Origin: an uncultured Prevotellaceae bacterium
GTDB taxonomy: Bacteria > Bacteroidota > Bacteroidia > Bacteroidales > Bacteroidaceae
NCBI GenBank assembly: GCA_900313615.1
Contig: OMRP01000001.1
Span: 62,001-126,000, forward strand
Direction: 5' to 3'
DNA length: 64,000 nt
Every line of letters starts with the position of its first letter. Position 1 is the first letter of the stretch. Below are positions 51,243-60,127 of the stretch, piece by piece. The position numbers were made by a program, and so were the translations under genes. The notes below the pieces were generated by a model. That model was not told the origin of the DNA. It was given only the letters and a program-made list of their open reading frames with translations, and did not search any database.

Positions 51243-51453
51243 TCTTTCCATCAAAATCTTCACCTATTTGAGAATATCATCGGTTTTTTTGTATGAATAA
51301 ATTGCGTCATCTCGTCGGTAGATTCTTCTATATAATTCAATCGGGATTGTTGGTAGACTTCTGTCATATTCTTCGCTTTTTGTATTCGGCTACAAAAATA
51401 CAAATATTTTCGAAAAGTTGCCACTCTGTCAGTAGTATTATCCCGACAAATAA

Positions 51454-51481
51454 TTTGGGACCGCCCTCGGACGATCCCAAA
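51454..51481. other. Inverted repeat in the gap before the AT-rich island
   Basis: TTTGGGA (51454-51460) and TCCCAAA (51475-51481) enclose CCGCCCTCGGACGA. No clear T-run follows on either strand. It lies in the 51243-51589 gap between the minus-strand reductase and the plus-strand island, and marks the approximate left border of the change to AT-rich sequence. Nothing else was seen in the gap apart from the -7 box at 51533. Confidence 0.5.
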
Positions 51482-51532
51482 TGGAAATGTAACTTTTTCA
51501 GGTCATTATGCTTATCATTAGAAAAATATTTT

Positions 51533-51540
51533 TATCTTTG
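51533..51540 (+). promoter_or_regulatory. -7 box before the accessory island
   Basis: TATCTTTG followed by TGG, 49 bases before the ATG of the 85-residue gene. No clear -33 box. Confidence 0.5.
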
Positions 51541-51589
51541 TGGTCAGTAATTGGCAATACGGAATAAGGACATCTAAAATGAAAGATAT

Positions 51590-51847
51590 ATGGTAGACGA
51601 CAAGAAGATATTCCTGTATAGCGCAGAAATGGCAGAATATGCAAATGGTGCCGCACAATATCTGGAAGCATTATTAGGTGGCAGATTTGTCACGAGGGAA
51701 CAAACTCGTGACATGGTTGATTATTTGTTCGCAGGAACAAAGAGGAGTATTGAGAGTTGTCCTTTCGCTTCACAAGAAGAGAAGGATGCAGAAATACACC
51801 GTAGGGAAATGCTACTGAACGCACTTAAGTCGCTGATGGGACTATAG
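51590..51847 (+). CDS. Small protein of unknown function
   Basis: An 85-residue, mostly helical soluble protein that I do not recognise. It has no signal peptide or membrane segment; the last third (EEKDAEIHRREMLLNALKSL) is likely amphipathic. It is preceded by a -7 box at 51533 and followed after 73 bases by the 996-residue nuclease gene. It could belong to the same transcript, as a small accessory protein; a small hairpin (TTGCTA-CATCA-TAGCAA, about 51848-51864) separates them. Confidence 0.6.
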   Translation: MVDDKKIFLYSAEMAEYANGAAQYLEALLGGRFVTREQTRDMVDYLFAGTKRSIESCPFASQEEKDAEIHRREMLLNALKSLMGL

Positions 51848-51920
51848 TTGCTACATCATAGCAAGGGAGATAAAAGAGAGGCAGAAGATAGAATTCGGTT
51901 TATTTTTTTGCAGAAATTGT

Positions 51921-54911
51921 ATGAAAGGGTTAACAATATGGTTATTAAAGAAAGTCTGTGGCATAGACGTTGATTCTCTTCAAAGCGAAAACAAAAGACT
52001 AAGAGAAGAGATAGGCAGACATGTCTATAGAACTAATTCTCTGAAAAAGGAAAAAGAATCCTTATCAGAGATAGTGATGCGTTTGCAAGAAGACAATACT
52101 TCTCTAGAGAATAAAAATCAAAATCTTAACAGTCAAATAGACCGGTTGCAGAACCAGATAAAAGAGCAAAAAGACGAGTTTAAGAAGATTGAAGAGGATT
52201 ATAAAAGTAGCATCAGTCAATTGAATGGAACATTAGACAAAACTCAACAGGAAAATGCAGGATTAAAAACATCAATAGATGGAGCGAAAAAAGAAATAGA
52301 GTCACTAAAGGAACAGTTACAGACATCATCTACACCTGTAGAAAGTGGTGGTGATGACGAAGCCCTTGATGAAATTGAGAACCTGAAACGTCAATATGTT
52401 AGTCTCCAAGATTTGTATGAACAAGCGAAAGAGGAAAATAAAAAGCAGAATGCGAGAATAAGTAAGCAAGACTCTACTATTAATAATCTGAAAAAAACAA
52501 ATAGAGAGCAAGAAGAGACGATAGAAGTACAGTCTAAAGAAATAGCGAAAATAAAGAAGGAACAGCAATCACCTGGAACAGATATTATTCCTAATGTTCT
52601 GGAGGAAAAGGATCTTGTAGACGAAATGCCCCCTATTTCAGTTTCTCATGACACAACAATAGTAATAGAGGATTTCGTTTTAGGTAATAATTCAGAGAAA
52701 TCAAAAGATTCAACCAAACGGACCATTGATACTGTAATCAACTTAGAAAACGACAAAGAAATCTATGCTAAGCATTTTTTTTCTCAGCCTGAGAGTATTA
52801 TCTTCAAGAAGAGAACGGAATTGGAGAAAGCCATTTATCTACGGAGGCCAATGTATGTATGTAAATACTGTGGCCAGATGGTTAAAATATCAGGGAGAAA
52901 GACAGAAAGAGGTTTGGCTCGTTTCTTTTCACATCTGAGAGACAGCGATAACTGTGACTATAAGACAACAACTGGAAGGACAAGGAGAGAAATAAATCGA
53001 GAAAAATTTGCCAAATGCAATGAAGGTGAACGTCATAAGTTTCTAAAAGCAAAAATAGCTAGATACTTAGAAATTACGAATGGGGTTACTGATGTCAGAA
53101 CGGAAAACACCGTAAAAGGCGATCATCCTATTCTAAGATGGAGACGCCCAGATGTTATTGCTAACTATCGTGGGCAAGAAGTTGTTTTCGAACTGCAACT
53201 AAGTACTACTTTCGTAAGTGTCATTGCAGAACGTGATTTGTTCTATAGGTTAAACCAAAAACATATTATTTGGGTTTCTAACTTTGATGAACAAGGAGTA
53301 CATGTAGACTTGACAAACATGATGGTCAAAGACATATACTACAATAATCGAATGAATCTTTTCATCTTCGACCTTGACGCTCAAAGGAAAAGCGAAGAAT
53401 TGGGAGAACTGATATTGAAATGTAATTGGCTAACTCCTGATGAAAATTGGCAATACCCTAATGGGAATACATCTGACAAATTGGGGGGCAAGTACATCAG
53501 ACTATCCGATCTTACATTCGATAATACATATAAGCCATACTATTTAGACGCTGAGCAGGCTTATTATGCAGCACATCCCGAGTTTAAGATTAAAGTTGCT
53601 AATATTGAGGAGGAGAACAAAGAGATACTAACTGAGTTGGATAGGCAATGGGAAGAAGAACTAAGTCGCGAAAAAGCGGAACAGCAAAAAACAGAAGAAA
53701 AGATTCAGGAGATAATTGAGAACAATGAGATAGACGGGGAAGTTAAGTCTACTAAAAAATTCATAATTGCACAGCGATTAGGTCAATATGGATTGATTAC
53801 ATATGACGGCCTAATACGTTTGCCGTTTATCTATGATGAAATTAAGGCACATAGAGGCTGGTATGAAGGAAATAGAAATGGCACAATAGAAGTATTTGCC
53901 TCCAACTTCGAGCTGATAGACACAGACATTAGACGTATTGAAAAATTGGATGACAACCACAAAAAGTATGTTAAAGAGAATGACGGAGACTGGCTATGGG
54001 GCATTATGGATAATAATGCGAAGCCAATAACGCTACCTATATTTTCTAAAATTGGGGTGTGGTCATCAGACAAGTTTGTTGTAGTTAAAGATGGTCAATA
54101 TTGTATTCTGAATCATAATGGCCACATAATAATTTCTGGATATGAATACATTAGCGAACTTGACGATGAAGGTGTGGCTACCATCTCAAAGGACGGTCGG
54201 AAAGGGCGTATCGACGCAGAGTGCCAAGCTATAAAGTCAAGTACTGAAAGAATTTCTGATAATATCTCAAAAATTAACAAGTTAGGTAAGTGGGGATTAG
54301 AAAATAGCGAAGGAACTATTCTTGTGCCTTGCGATTATGATGATCTGGGTTCATTCAATAATGGTATTATAGGGTTGAATGGTATCCAATTTTCTCATCT
54401 AAACGTCAATATAAATACAGATTGTCCTATTCGAGTGAAGTATGTTTCTCGAAATGAAAGAAAGATGCTCATATTCAAGGTCGGGAACAGAGAAGCGTTT
54501 ATGAATCTTCGACAGCAACAGAAGGCAGCAAAGAAAGGCTTAAAACCAACGGAGTTGACGCAGATGTATTTCTCTCATGCCAATGAGGATAAGAATTTGC
54601 TATACCTTAGTGCAGCTCCTATTAAAACTATAACAGCCAAACAGCAGATAGAGGTTAAGGACTCAGATATCCCCATGGGAAGTGTTATTGAAGGAGGTAT
54701 TGTTCATGTTGACAAATACTTTTTTATTATAAAATCAGTGGACGGTCAAACTGCTTACTTGCATAGTTCCACATGGGGAAAGTACTCTATGGAGCAATTT
54801 AATAAGGGACAAATAGTAAAAGTGGAGAAAATAGGATTTGACGATACGCATAAAAAGCATATATGGAAGATCCTGTCTCTCCATTGGCCTATGACATCCA
54901 ATGCTGATTAA
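51921..54911 (+). CDS. Multidomain CoiA/DUF6035-like nuclease with coiled coil, WG repeats and OB-like tail
   Basis: A 996-residue protein. Residues about 18-225 form a long coiled coil rich in Glu, Lys and Gln. A zinc-finger-like C314-x2-C317 ... H338 ... C345 group precedes a CoiA/DUF6035-type restriction-fold nuclease, with EGERHKFLK (368-376) and the core D411 in RRPDV and E424-x-Q426 in FELQLS. Residues about 625-830 hold WG-type repeats (QYGLITYDG, KWGLENSEG), which build beta-propeller-like binding surfaces. The last 80 residues (GSVIEGGIVHVDKYFFIIK) look like an S1/OB nucleic-acid-binding fold. It overlaps the next gene by 11 bases. Base composition is strikingly AT-rich compared with the genes to the left. 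Function unknown; a nucleic-acid-targeting defence effector is my inference. Confidence 0.78.
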   Translation: MKGLTIWLLKKVCGIDVDSLQSENKRLREEIGRHVYRTNSLKKEKESLSEIVMRLQEDNTSLENKNQNLNSQIDRLQNQIKEQKDEFKKIEEDYKSSISQLNGTLDKTQQENAGLKTSIDGAKKEIESLKEQLQTSSTPVESGGDDEALDEIENLKRQYVSLQDLYEQAKEENKKQNARISKQDSTINNLKKTNREQEETIEVQSKEIAKIKKEQQSPGTDIIPNVLEEKDLVDEMPPISVSHDTTIVIEDFVLGNNSEKSKDSTKRTIDTVINLENDKEIYAKHFFSQPESIIFKKRTELEKAIYLRRPMYVCKYCGQMVKISGRKTERGLARFFSHLRDSDNCDYKTTTGRTRREINREKFAKCNEGERHKFLKAKIARYLEITNGVTDVRTENTVKGDHPILRWRRPDVIANYRGQEVVFELQLSTTFVSVIAERDLFYRLNQKHIIWVSNFDEQGVHVDLTNMMVKDIYYNNRMNLFIFDLDAQRKSEELGELILKCNWLTPDENWQYPNGNTSDKLGGKYIRLSDLTFDNTYKPYYLDAEQAYYAAHPEFKIKVANIEEENKEILTELDRQWEEELSREKAEQQKTEEKIQEIIENNEIDGEVKSTKKFIIAQRLGQYGLITYDGLIRLPFIYDEIKAHRGWYEGNRNGTIEVFASNFELIDTDIRRIEKLDDNHKKYVKENDGDWLWGIMDNNAKPITLPIFSKIGVWSSDKFVVVKDGQYCILNHNGHIIISGYEYISELDDEGVATISKDGRKGRIDAECQAIKSSTERISDNISKINKLGKWGLENSEGTILVPCDYDDLGSFNNGIIGLNGIQFSHLNVNINTDCPIRVKYVSRNERKMLIFKVGNREAFMNLRQQQKAAKKGLKPTELTQMYFSHANEDKNLLYLSAAPIKTITAKQQIEVKDSDIPMGSVIEGGIVHVDKYFFIIKSVDGQTAYLHSSTWGKYSMEQFNKGQIVKVEKIGFDDTHKKHIWKILSLHWPMTSNAD

Positions 54912-55902
54912 ACAATCTAATATAGAAACTTTATTGATGGGAAATATGCAGAACAGTGTAACTTTACCACAGTGGCTTGACAACATTATTTTCAATGAAT
55001 ATGATGCAGTATATGAGCCTCGTCCAGAAGACGTTATGTCTAATGCCGATAAGGATTATGATTTCGCGAAATTATATCTTGGGACTTATTTCCCGCGTAG
55101 TTATGCGGAAGCATATTATATTTGGGGAAAACTATTGGAAAACAAGAACTACTATCAAGTAATTGATGAATATTCAGAACTTAACATTCTTGACTTTTGT
55201 TGTGGAACTGGTGGCGAAATTTTTGGTACAATCTCGATTCTTCATGAGAGACTTCCTAATTTAAGAAGAATTCATATAGACGCATTTGATGCAAATCCAG
55301 ATTATATTAGATTCTTGTTTCATTTGAATGAAAAATTTAATGATAATATAGATATTATAATTAATCCTCAGTGTTTTTACATAGAAACAGAACAGAATCT
55401 GCGGGATATTGTTAATGCTACCAATACCTTATATCACATTGTTATGTCGTGTAAGGCGTTGAATGAGTTTATCCAACATGATGTTTTTCCCAATGAAAAC
55501 ATATACGAAAAAATTGCAAGAACTTTCCTTCCATGTCTTGACAAGAATGGATTACTACTCTTGTCAGATTTATCTCATAAAGACAAAAAGAAAGGAGTAT
55601 TTTATCCCGAAATAATGAATAAAGGTTTTAATTCTTTAATACGTTCAGACGGTTCATACAAAAGTTTATACCCATACCCATGTTTCTTTCATGAACATCT
55701 CTGTTCTGGATGTTATATGCAAGATATAGTATATGTATCCCATACTCATAGTGGATGGGATAAGGATATCAGTAAAATTGCTTATAGAATTATTGGGAAG
55801 GTCAATTTTGTAGAAAAAATGATGTCTGGTGTCTCTTCTCAACAATTATGTAGAGCAAATTTCTCAAATGCAGATAAAACTATTCCGTATCAATCAAAAT
55901 AA
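54901..55902 (+). CDS. SAM-dependent methyltransferase-like protein
   Basis: A 333-residue protein with a Rossmann methyltransferase core: motif I LDFCCGTGGEIFG (about 98-110) and an acidic loop IDAFDANPDYI (about 126-136). The motif IV region reads HIVMSCKALNEF, without NPPY or DPPY, so it is unlikely to be a normal N6-adenine DNA methylase; RNA, protein or small-molecule substrates are possible. The class was not recognised further. ATG 54901 overlaps the previous stop by 11 bases; later starts at 54937 or 54946 are possible. Helicase gene follows after 6 bases. Confidence 0.72.
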   Translation: MLIKQSNIETLLMGNMQNSVTLPQWLDNIIFNEYDAVYEPRPEDVMSNADKDYDFAKLYLGTYFPRSYAEAYYIWGKLLENKNYYQVIDEYSELNILDFCCGTGGEIFGTISILHERLPNLRRIHIDAFDANPDYIRFLFHLNEKFNDNIDIIINPQCFYIETEQNLRDIVNATNTLYHIVMSCKALNEFIQHDVFPNENIYEKIARTFLPCLDKNGLLLLSDLSHKDKKKGVFYPEIMNKGFNSLIRSDGSYKSLYPYPCFFHEHLCSGCYMQDIVYVSHTHSGWDKDISKIAYRIIGKVNFVEKMMSGVSSQQLCRANFSNADKTIPYQSK

Positions 55903-55908
55903 AAAATT

Positions 55909-56922
55909 ATGCCTTCATTAGATAGTTTAACTCCCGATGATTACCAGAGACTTATTTTGAATTTGACAGCAGAACGTATCATAGTTGTTAAAGGTGTAGC
56001 AGGTTCTGGTAAGTCATTGACTTTGCTAAAAAAAGCAAAGCAGGTATCAACTTACTCCCAATCATATGCAATTATTGTTTACACGAAGTCATTGAAACAA
56101 TTTTTTGTAGATGAATTGGCAGAAATAGGACAAACAGAAGGTCATGTGTATTATTTTGAAGAGTGGAAACGTTCTTCAAAACCTAATTATACTTATATGT
56201 TTGTTGATGAATGCCAAGATTTTAATGCTACAGAAATAGATGACTTTAGAAGTCATGGAACATATTGCTGGTTTTTTGGCGACACAAACCAGTCTATAAT
56301 GGATTTTAAGCCAACAATCAACAGCCCAGGCCATAAAGTACAATCAGTTGAGGAAACAGCAAAACAATTAGGCATTCACTCACAGGACCTTTGTATTAAT
56401 CATCGTTTAACCATAGAAAATGCATTAGTTGGCGAGTATATACGTCCTGAGTCACATCTTTCTTTTGCGTGTTATAAACATGGTCCTAAGCCTTGGCGAC
56501 TTAATCAAAATAATCAAGATAGTCAACTTGATGAGATTATAAGAATAAGACAAGAAGGTGGACTCACAGATATGGGTATTCTTGTTTTCTACAATAGTCA
56601 AGTTGATTATATTAGAGAATATTTTGCAAAAAAAGGAATTCCTGTGGCGTGGAAAACAAAGGATGCTATGGAAATGGATTTTAAATCAACGAATCCAAAG
56701 GTCATAACCTTTCATTGTTCAAAAGGTCTGCAATTTACAGATGTATTTATTCCATATTGTGAAAAATTTCGAGATGAATATGAAAAAGCAGCATTATATG
56801 TTGCCTCAACTCGTCCATTAAATCAGTTGTTCTTAGTGTATTCATATACTTTATGTTCTTTCTTGCCTCCTGCATCTTCTGATATATATTCTAATCCTCA
56901 GATACAAAATGCCCCATTTTAA
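55909..56922 (+). CDS. Compact UvrD-like superfamily 1 helicase/ATPase
   Basis: A 337-residue SF1 ATPase. Motif I is GVAGSGKS (29-36), motif II VDECQD (99-104), motif III GDTNQS (124-129), with later TFHCSKGLQFTDVFIP (motif V-like) and YVASTRPLNQLFLVYS (motif VI-like, Arg present). At less than half the length of UvrD or PcrA it lacks room for the 1B and 2B subdomains. It probably works as the motor or sensor of the neighbouring nuclease and methyltransferase-like proteins. Spaced 6 and 11 bases from its neighbours. Confidence 0.83.
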   Translation: MPSLDSLTPDDYQRLILNLTAERIIVVKGVAGSGKSLTLLKKAKQVSTYSQSYAIIVYTKSLKQFFVDELAEIGQTEGHVYYFEEWKRSSKPNYTYMFVDECQDFNATEIDDFRSHGTYCWFFGDTNQSIMDFKPTINSPGHKVQSVEETAKQLGIHSQDLCINHRLTIENALVGEYIRPESHLSFACYKHGPKPWRLNQNNQDSQLDEIIRIRQEGGLTDMGILVFYNSQVDYIREYFAKKGIPVAWKTKDAMEMDFKSTNPKVITFHCSKGLQFTDVFIPYCEKFRDEYEKAALYVASTRPLNQLFLVYSYTLCSFLPPASSDIYSNPQIQNAPF

Positions 56923-56933
56923 TAAATTCAAGT

Positions 56934-59000
56934 ATGAAATATTATATTCCAACTTCGAGCTTAAATTTAGATAATATACTTCAAGCAGAATGTATATCTC
57001 CCTCTCCGTATTATCCATCTCGCGATACTGGATATAAAAGTATTGAGGTTATACAAGAGTTGAGAGGGATCAATAGAATTGTTTTATTCCAATATCCTGT
57101 CCGTTTTACAATTGATGATATCAATCGTTACAATTACCCCTTGTTAATAGAGGTTGAGGATGACTATCAATTACAAGGTGATTGCCTTCAGAGTGAATCA
57201 AATGGTATTTATACATATGGTAAAACATTGTATTTGACACCAACCAACTGCCGATTTTTTTTCTTTTCGGAACATGCATATAGGATTACTACCATTAACA
57301 CAAGAAGTAATAAATCTATTAAGTATTATGAGAATTATCAGATATTTCCAACAACGACAGACCTTATGTTAAAAGAAATGCCAACTGTCAATATTCAAGA
57401 GAGGGGTTGTTTGGCTGACAATACAGAAACTCTGAATGACAAGAAAAAGGGGTTGCTTTATGCTTATTTATTAGGGCAAAAACTCTCTTTATCTCCAGAA
57501 TTAGCTCACCAAAACAAACTCACTCAAGAAATTTTTGATATAATATTTGGTATTATAGCAAATCCGTCTATGTCCGAGATGTTTATGACTAAACTTAAAG
57601 TTTTTGTGGATGAATACAAATCTATAGATGCAATAGAAAAGGAAAACGAACAAAAATTCTGTTTGTATCTCAACTCAGATTTAGGACGATTCAAATTTTT
57701 TTCATCTGGCTTAATAGATTTATTAAAGAAATGGGATGTGTGGGATTATATTTACCGCAAATTGTCAAAAAAATGGGATTGTAATACTCTTCCCTTAATG
57801 TCAGAATTAATTACTCATGACGATTATAAAAGATTAGGAGATATCGTGGAACGACATACGGAACAAAGCATTGTCAATTATAGAAAGACTATGCCAAATC
57901 CTTCGCTCACTTCAATACATAATAATAATAAGATATATATTGACGGTCTTCCTATTTTATCTATTGCCGTTAATTACATTATTATTAATAAAGTAACAAC
58001 AGAACAGTTATCTGCACATCGATCAGATTATTGTTTAGGCATGATCAATGAAATAAAGGCTTATTATATTAATGAGTTCGGAGAAGACTTATGGAATAAA
58101 AACGTACGCACTTACGTTAATAATCTATATTCTCACATTCAAAATATTGGATTCCCTTTTAATCTTCATTCGATTGAAAACGCAGAATTTCTTGCCATCG
58201 CTGCTTTTTTGTTGAGAGGACAAAATATAGACAATTATCTCACGTATTTAAAAATGAACGAAATATCAGATTATTGTTGTCCTTTGATTTTATGGGGCGC
58301 TTCATGTGGTTATATGGAGATGAATAAGGATGTTTTGCGGGATGTCTTGAATACGGAATATTATGAAGAGATATATCAATGTTTGTATAAAATTAATATG
58401 TTTAAGGCTGAATGGAAAGAAACTGATAGTTCCGTTGATAGCAATGAATTCATTGCATTTATGGATGCTATTAGTAATGGATGTAAAACGGCAAGAAAAG
58501 ATGAAAATATATATAGAATTCTTTATAACCAATATGGCTTATCTTATGAATTGTTGGATGTAATTAAAAAAGATAAGAGACTAAATAAAGGTAAGTCAGT
58601 TCAAAAAAAGGTAATAAGCAACATTGAGAAATTATTAAAGCCTTCCAAAATATCAAGAAATACAAAGAAGGGAAAAAGAAACAATGATACAAATTCCTTG
58701 TTCCCTGAGATAGATTATGGCACAATTCCCTTTTTTTCAGACAATAGTGCTTGGGATGTAATTCGAACTATGGTACCATTGCAAATAAGAGAAAAGACTC
58801 AAATGGATTTTGTTTGGTTTCAGAGAGAATATCAAAAAGGTGCTAGTTCGAATTATTATGCAAAAGCAAGCCGTGAAAATTCAACGGTCATCGAAGCTTT
58901 TAAACGAATGTTATTGAAAAAAGATTATGTTAGAGGGAGATTCGAGAAGGATATTGAAAAACTGATTAAATATCTCCATAACCAATATGATAAACGATAA
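56934..59000 (+). CDS. Unrecognised 688-residue protein of the accessory island
   Basis: I do not recognise this protein. The first 130 residues look beta-rich (GYKSIEVIQELRGINRIVLFQYP), the remainder strongly helical, with many Tyr, Asn, Ile and Lys residues. A basic patch KKGKRNN occurs near 578-584 and a conserved-looking WDVIRTMVPLQIREKTQMDF segment near 602-621. There is no signal peptide, membrane helix or obvious catalytic motif. It begins 11 bases after the helicase stop, and the DUF1848 gene starts inside its last 14 bases, so it is firmly part of the same operon. It could be a recognition or scaffold subunit. Confidence 0.65.
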   Translation: MKYYIPTSSLNLDNILQAECISPSPYYPSRDTGYKSIEVIQELRGINRIVLFQYPVRFTIDDINRYNYPLLIEVEDDYQLQGDCLQSESNGIYTYGKTLYLTPTNCRFFFFSEHAYRITTINTRSNKSIKYYENYQIFPTTTDLMLKEMPTVNIQERGCLADNTETLNDKKKGLLYAYLLGQKLSLSPELAHQNKLTQEIFDIIFGIIANPSMSEMFMTKLKVFVDEYKSIDAIEKENEQKFCLYLNSDLGRFKFFSSGLIDLLKKWDVWDYIYRKLSKKWDCNTLPLMSELITHDDYKRLGDIVERHTEQSIVNYRKTMPNPSLTSIHNNNKIYIDGLPILSIAVNYIIINKVTTEQLSAHRSDYCLGMINEIKAYYINEFGEDLWNKNVRTYVNNLYSHIQNIGFPFNLHSIENAEFLAIAAFLLRGQNIDNYLTYLKMNEISDYCCPLILWGASCGYMEMNKDVLRDVLNTEYYEEIYQCLYKINMFKAEWKETDSSVDSNEFIAFMDAISNGCKTARKDENIYRILYNQYGLSYELLDVIKKDKRLNKGKSVQKKVISNIEKLLKPSKISRNTKKGKRNNDTNSLFPEIDYGTIPFFSDNSAWDVIRTMVPLQIREKTQMDFVWFQREYQKGASSNYYAKASRENSTVIEAFKRMLLKKDYVRGRFEKDIEKLIKYLHNQYDKR

Positions 59001-60042
59001 AGTTATTATTTATTCGGATCAAGGCAAAAGAGTTGAAGCAACTGCGCCGGTAATTATTTCTGCAAGCCGTTCTACTGATATTCCAGCCTTCTATTCTAAG
59101 TGGTTCTTTAACCGCTTGGCTAAAGGCTATTGCTTGTGGTACAATCCATTCAACATCAATCAAAAGATGTACATATCTTTTGCAAGATGTCGTGTGATTG
59201 TGTTTTGGACAAAGGATCCTTCCCCCATTATCCCCTATCTGCTAGAATTGGACAAGCGAGGTATACATTACTATTTTCAAGTAACACTGAACGATTATGA
59301 GAAGGAGGGCTTTGAACCTAATGTTCCATCTGTGGAAAATCGGATAGAGACATTTAAGCTACTTTCATCTCTAATTGGCAAAGAACGGGTGATTTGGCGT
59401 TTCGACCCGTTGATTGTAACTCCCCAACTAACGCCCCGTATGCTGTTGACAAAGATATGGCATATAGGCAACGAACTGAAAGGATATACAGACAAACTGG
59501 TATTTAGTTTTGTGGATGTTAAGGCGTATCGGAAGGTTCAGAATAATCTGGTGAAAGAGACTCCTTACTATACCAAAGATAATGTAGAACAGGCAGAAAT
59601 GACGGATGCCCAACGAACAGAAATCGTTGATGGCCTTGTCAAATTGCGAGAAATATGGAAACAGGACGGCTGGAACTTGGAAATGGCCACTTGTGCGGAA
59701 GAGGTGGACTTAGACAAATATGGCATATCGCATAATCGCTGCATAGATGGTGAACTGATGAAGCGTATCTTTGCAGATGACAAGGAACTGGTTTACTATC
59801 TTCACACCCTGAAATGGCCAGAGAAAGATATGTTTGGTGAGGTTCCTCCTATCCCACAGAAGCCCAAGAATGTGAAGGATACTGGACAGCGTAAAATTTG
59901 TGGTTGCATGGTCAGCAAGGACATTGGTATGTATAACACTTGCCGTCATTTTTGTGTGTATTGCTATGCCAACACCAGTAGAGAGGCTGTCCTAAAGAAC
60001 AAGGACAAGCACAGCGAAGAGAGCGAAAGCATAATTGGATAA
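58987..60042 (+). CDS. DUF1848 family protein with radical-SAM-like iron-sulfur cysteines
   Basis: A 351-residue DUF1848 protein. Family marks are ISASRSTDIPAFYSKWF (about 24-40), VFWTKDPSPI (about 75-84), YYFQVTLNDYE (about 97-107) and WRFDPLIV (about 138-145). The C-terminus holds CGC ... DIGMYNTC-x3-C-x2-C-YANTS (about 308-334), a cysteine set like the [4Fe-4S] site of radical SAM enzymes but placed at the C-terminal end. Function is unknown; resemblance to spore-photoproduct-lyase-type barrels makes a role on nucleic acid possible. It overlaps the 688-residue gene by 14 bases, though its base composition is less AT-rich. Confidence 0.85.
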   Translation: MINDKVIIYSDQGKRVEATAPVIISASRSTDIPAFYSKWFFNRLAKGYCLWYNPFNINQKMYISFARCRVIVFWTKDPSPIIPYLLELDKRGIHYYFQVTLNDYEKEGFEPNVPSVENRIETFKLLSSLIGKERVIWRFDPLIVTPQLTPRMLLTKIWHIGNELKGYTDKLVFSFVDVKAYRKVQNNLVKETPYYTKDNVEQAEMTDAQRTEIVDGLVKLREIWKQDGWNLEMATCAEEVDLDKYGISHNRCIDGELMKRIFADDKELVYYLHTLKWPEKDMFGEVPPIPQKPKNVKDTGQRKICGCMVSKDIGMYNTCRHFCVYCYANTSREAVLKNKDKHSEESESIIG

Positions 60043-60127
60043 AAGACTGACGGATAGAATCCTACAACCATAGTCGCAGAACAATATAAAGGGAACTAAC
60101 CGTTATTGAAATAAGTGAATACAAGAT

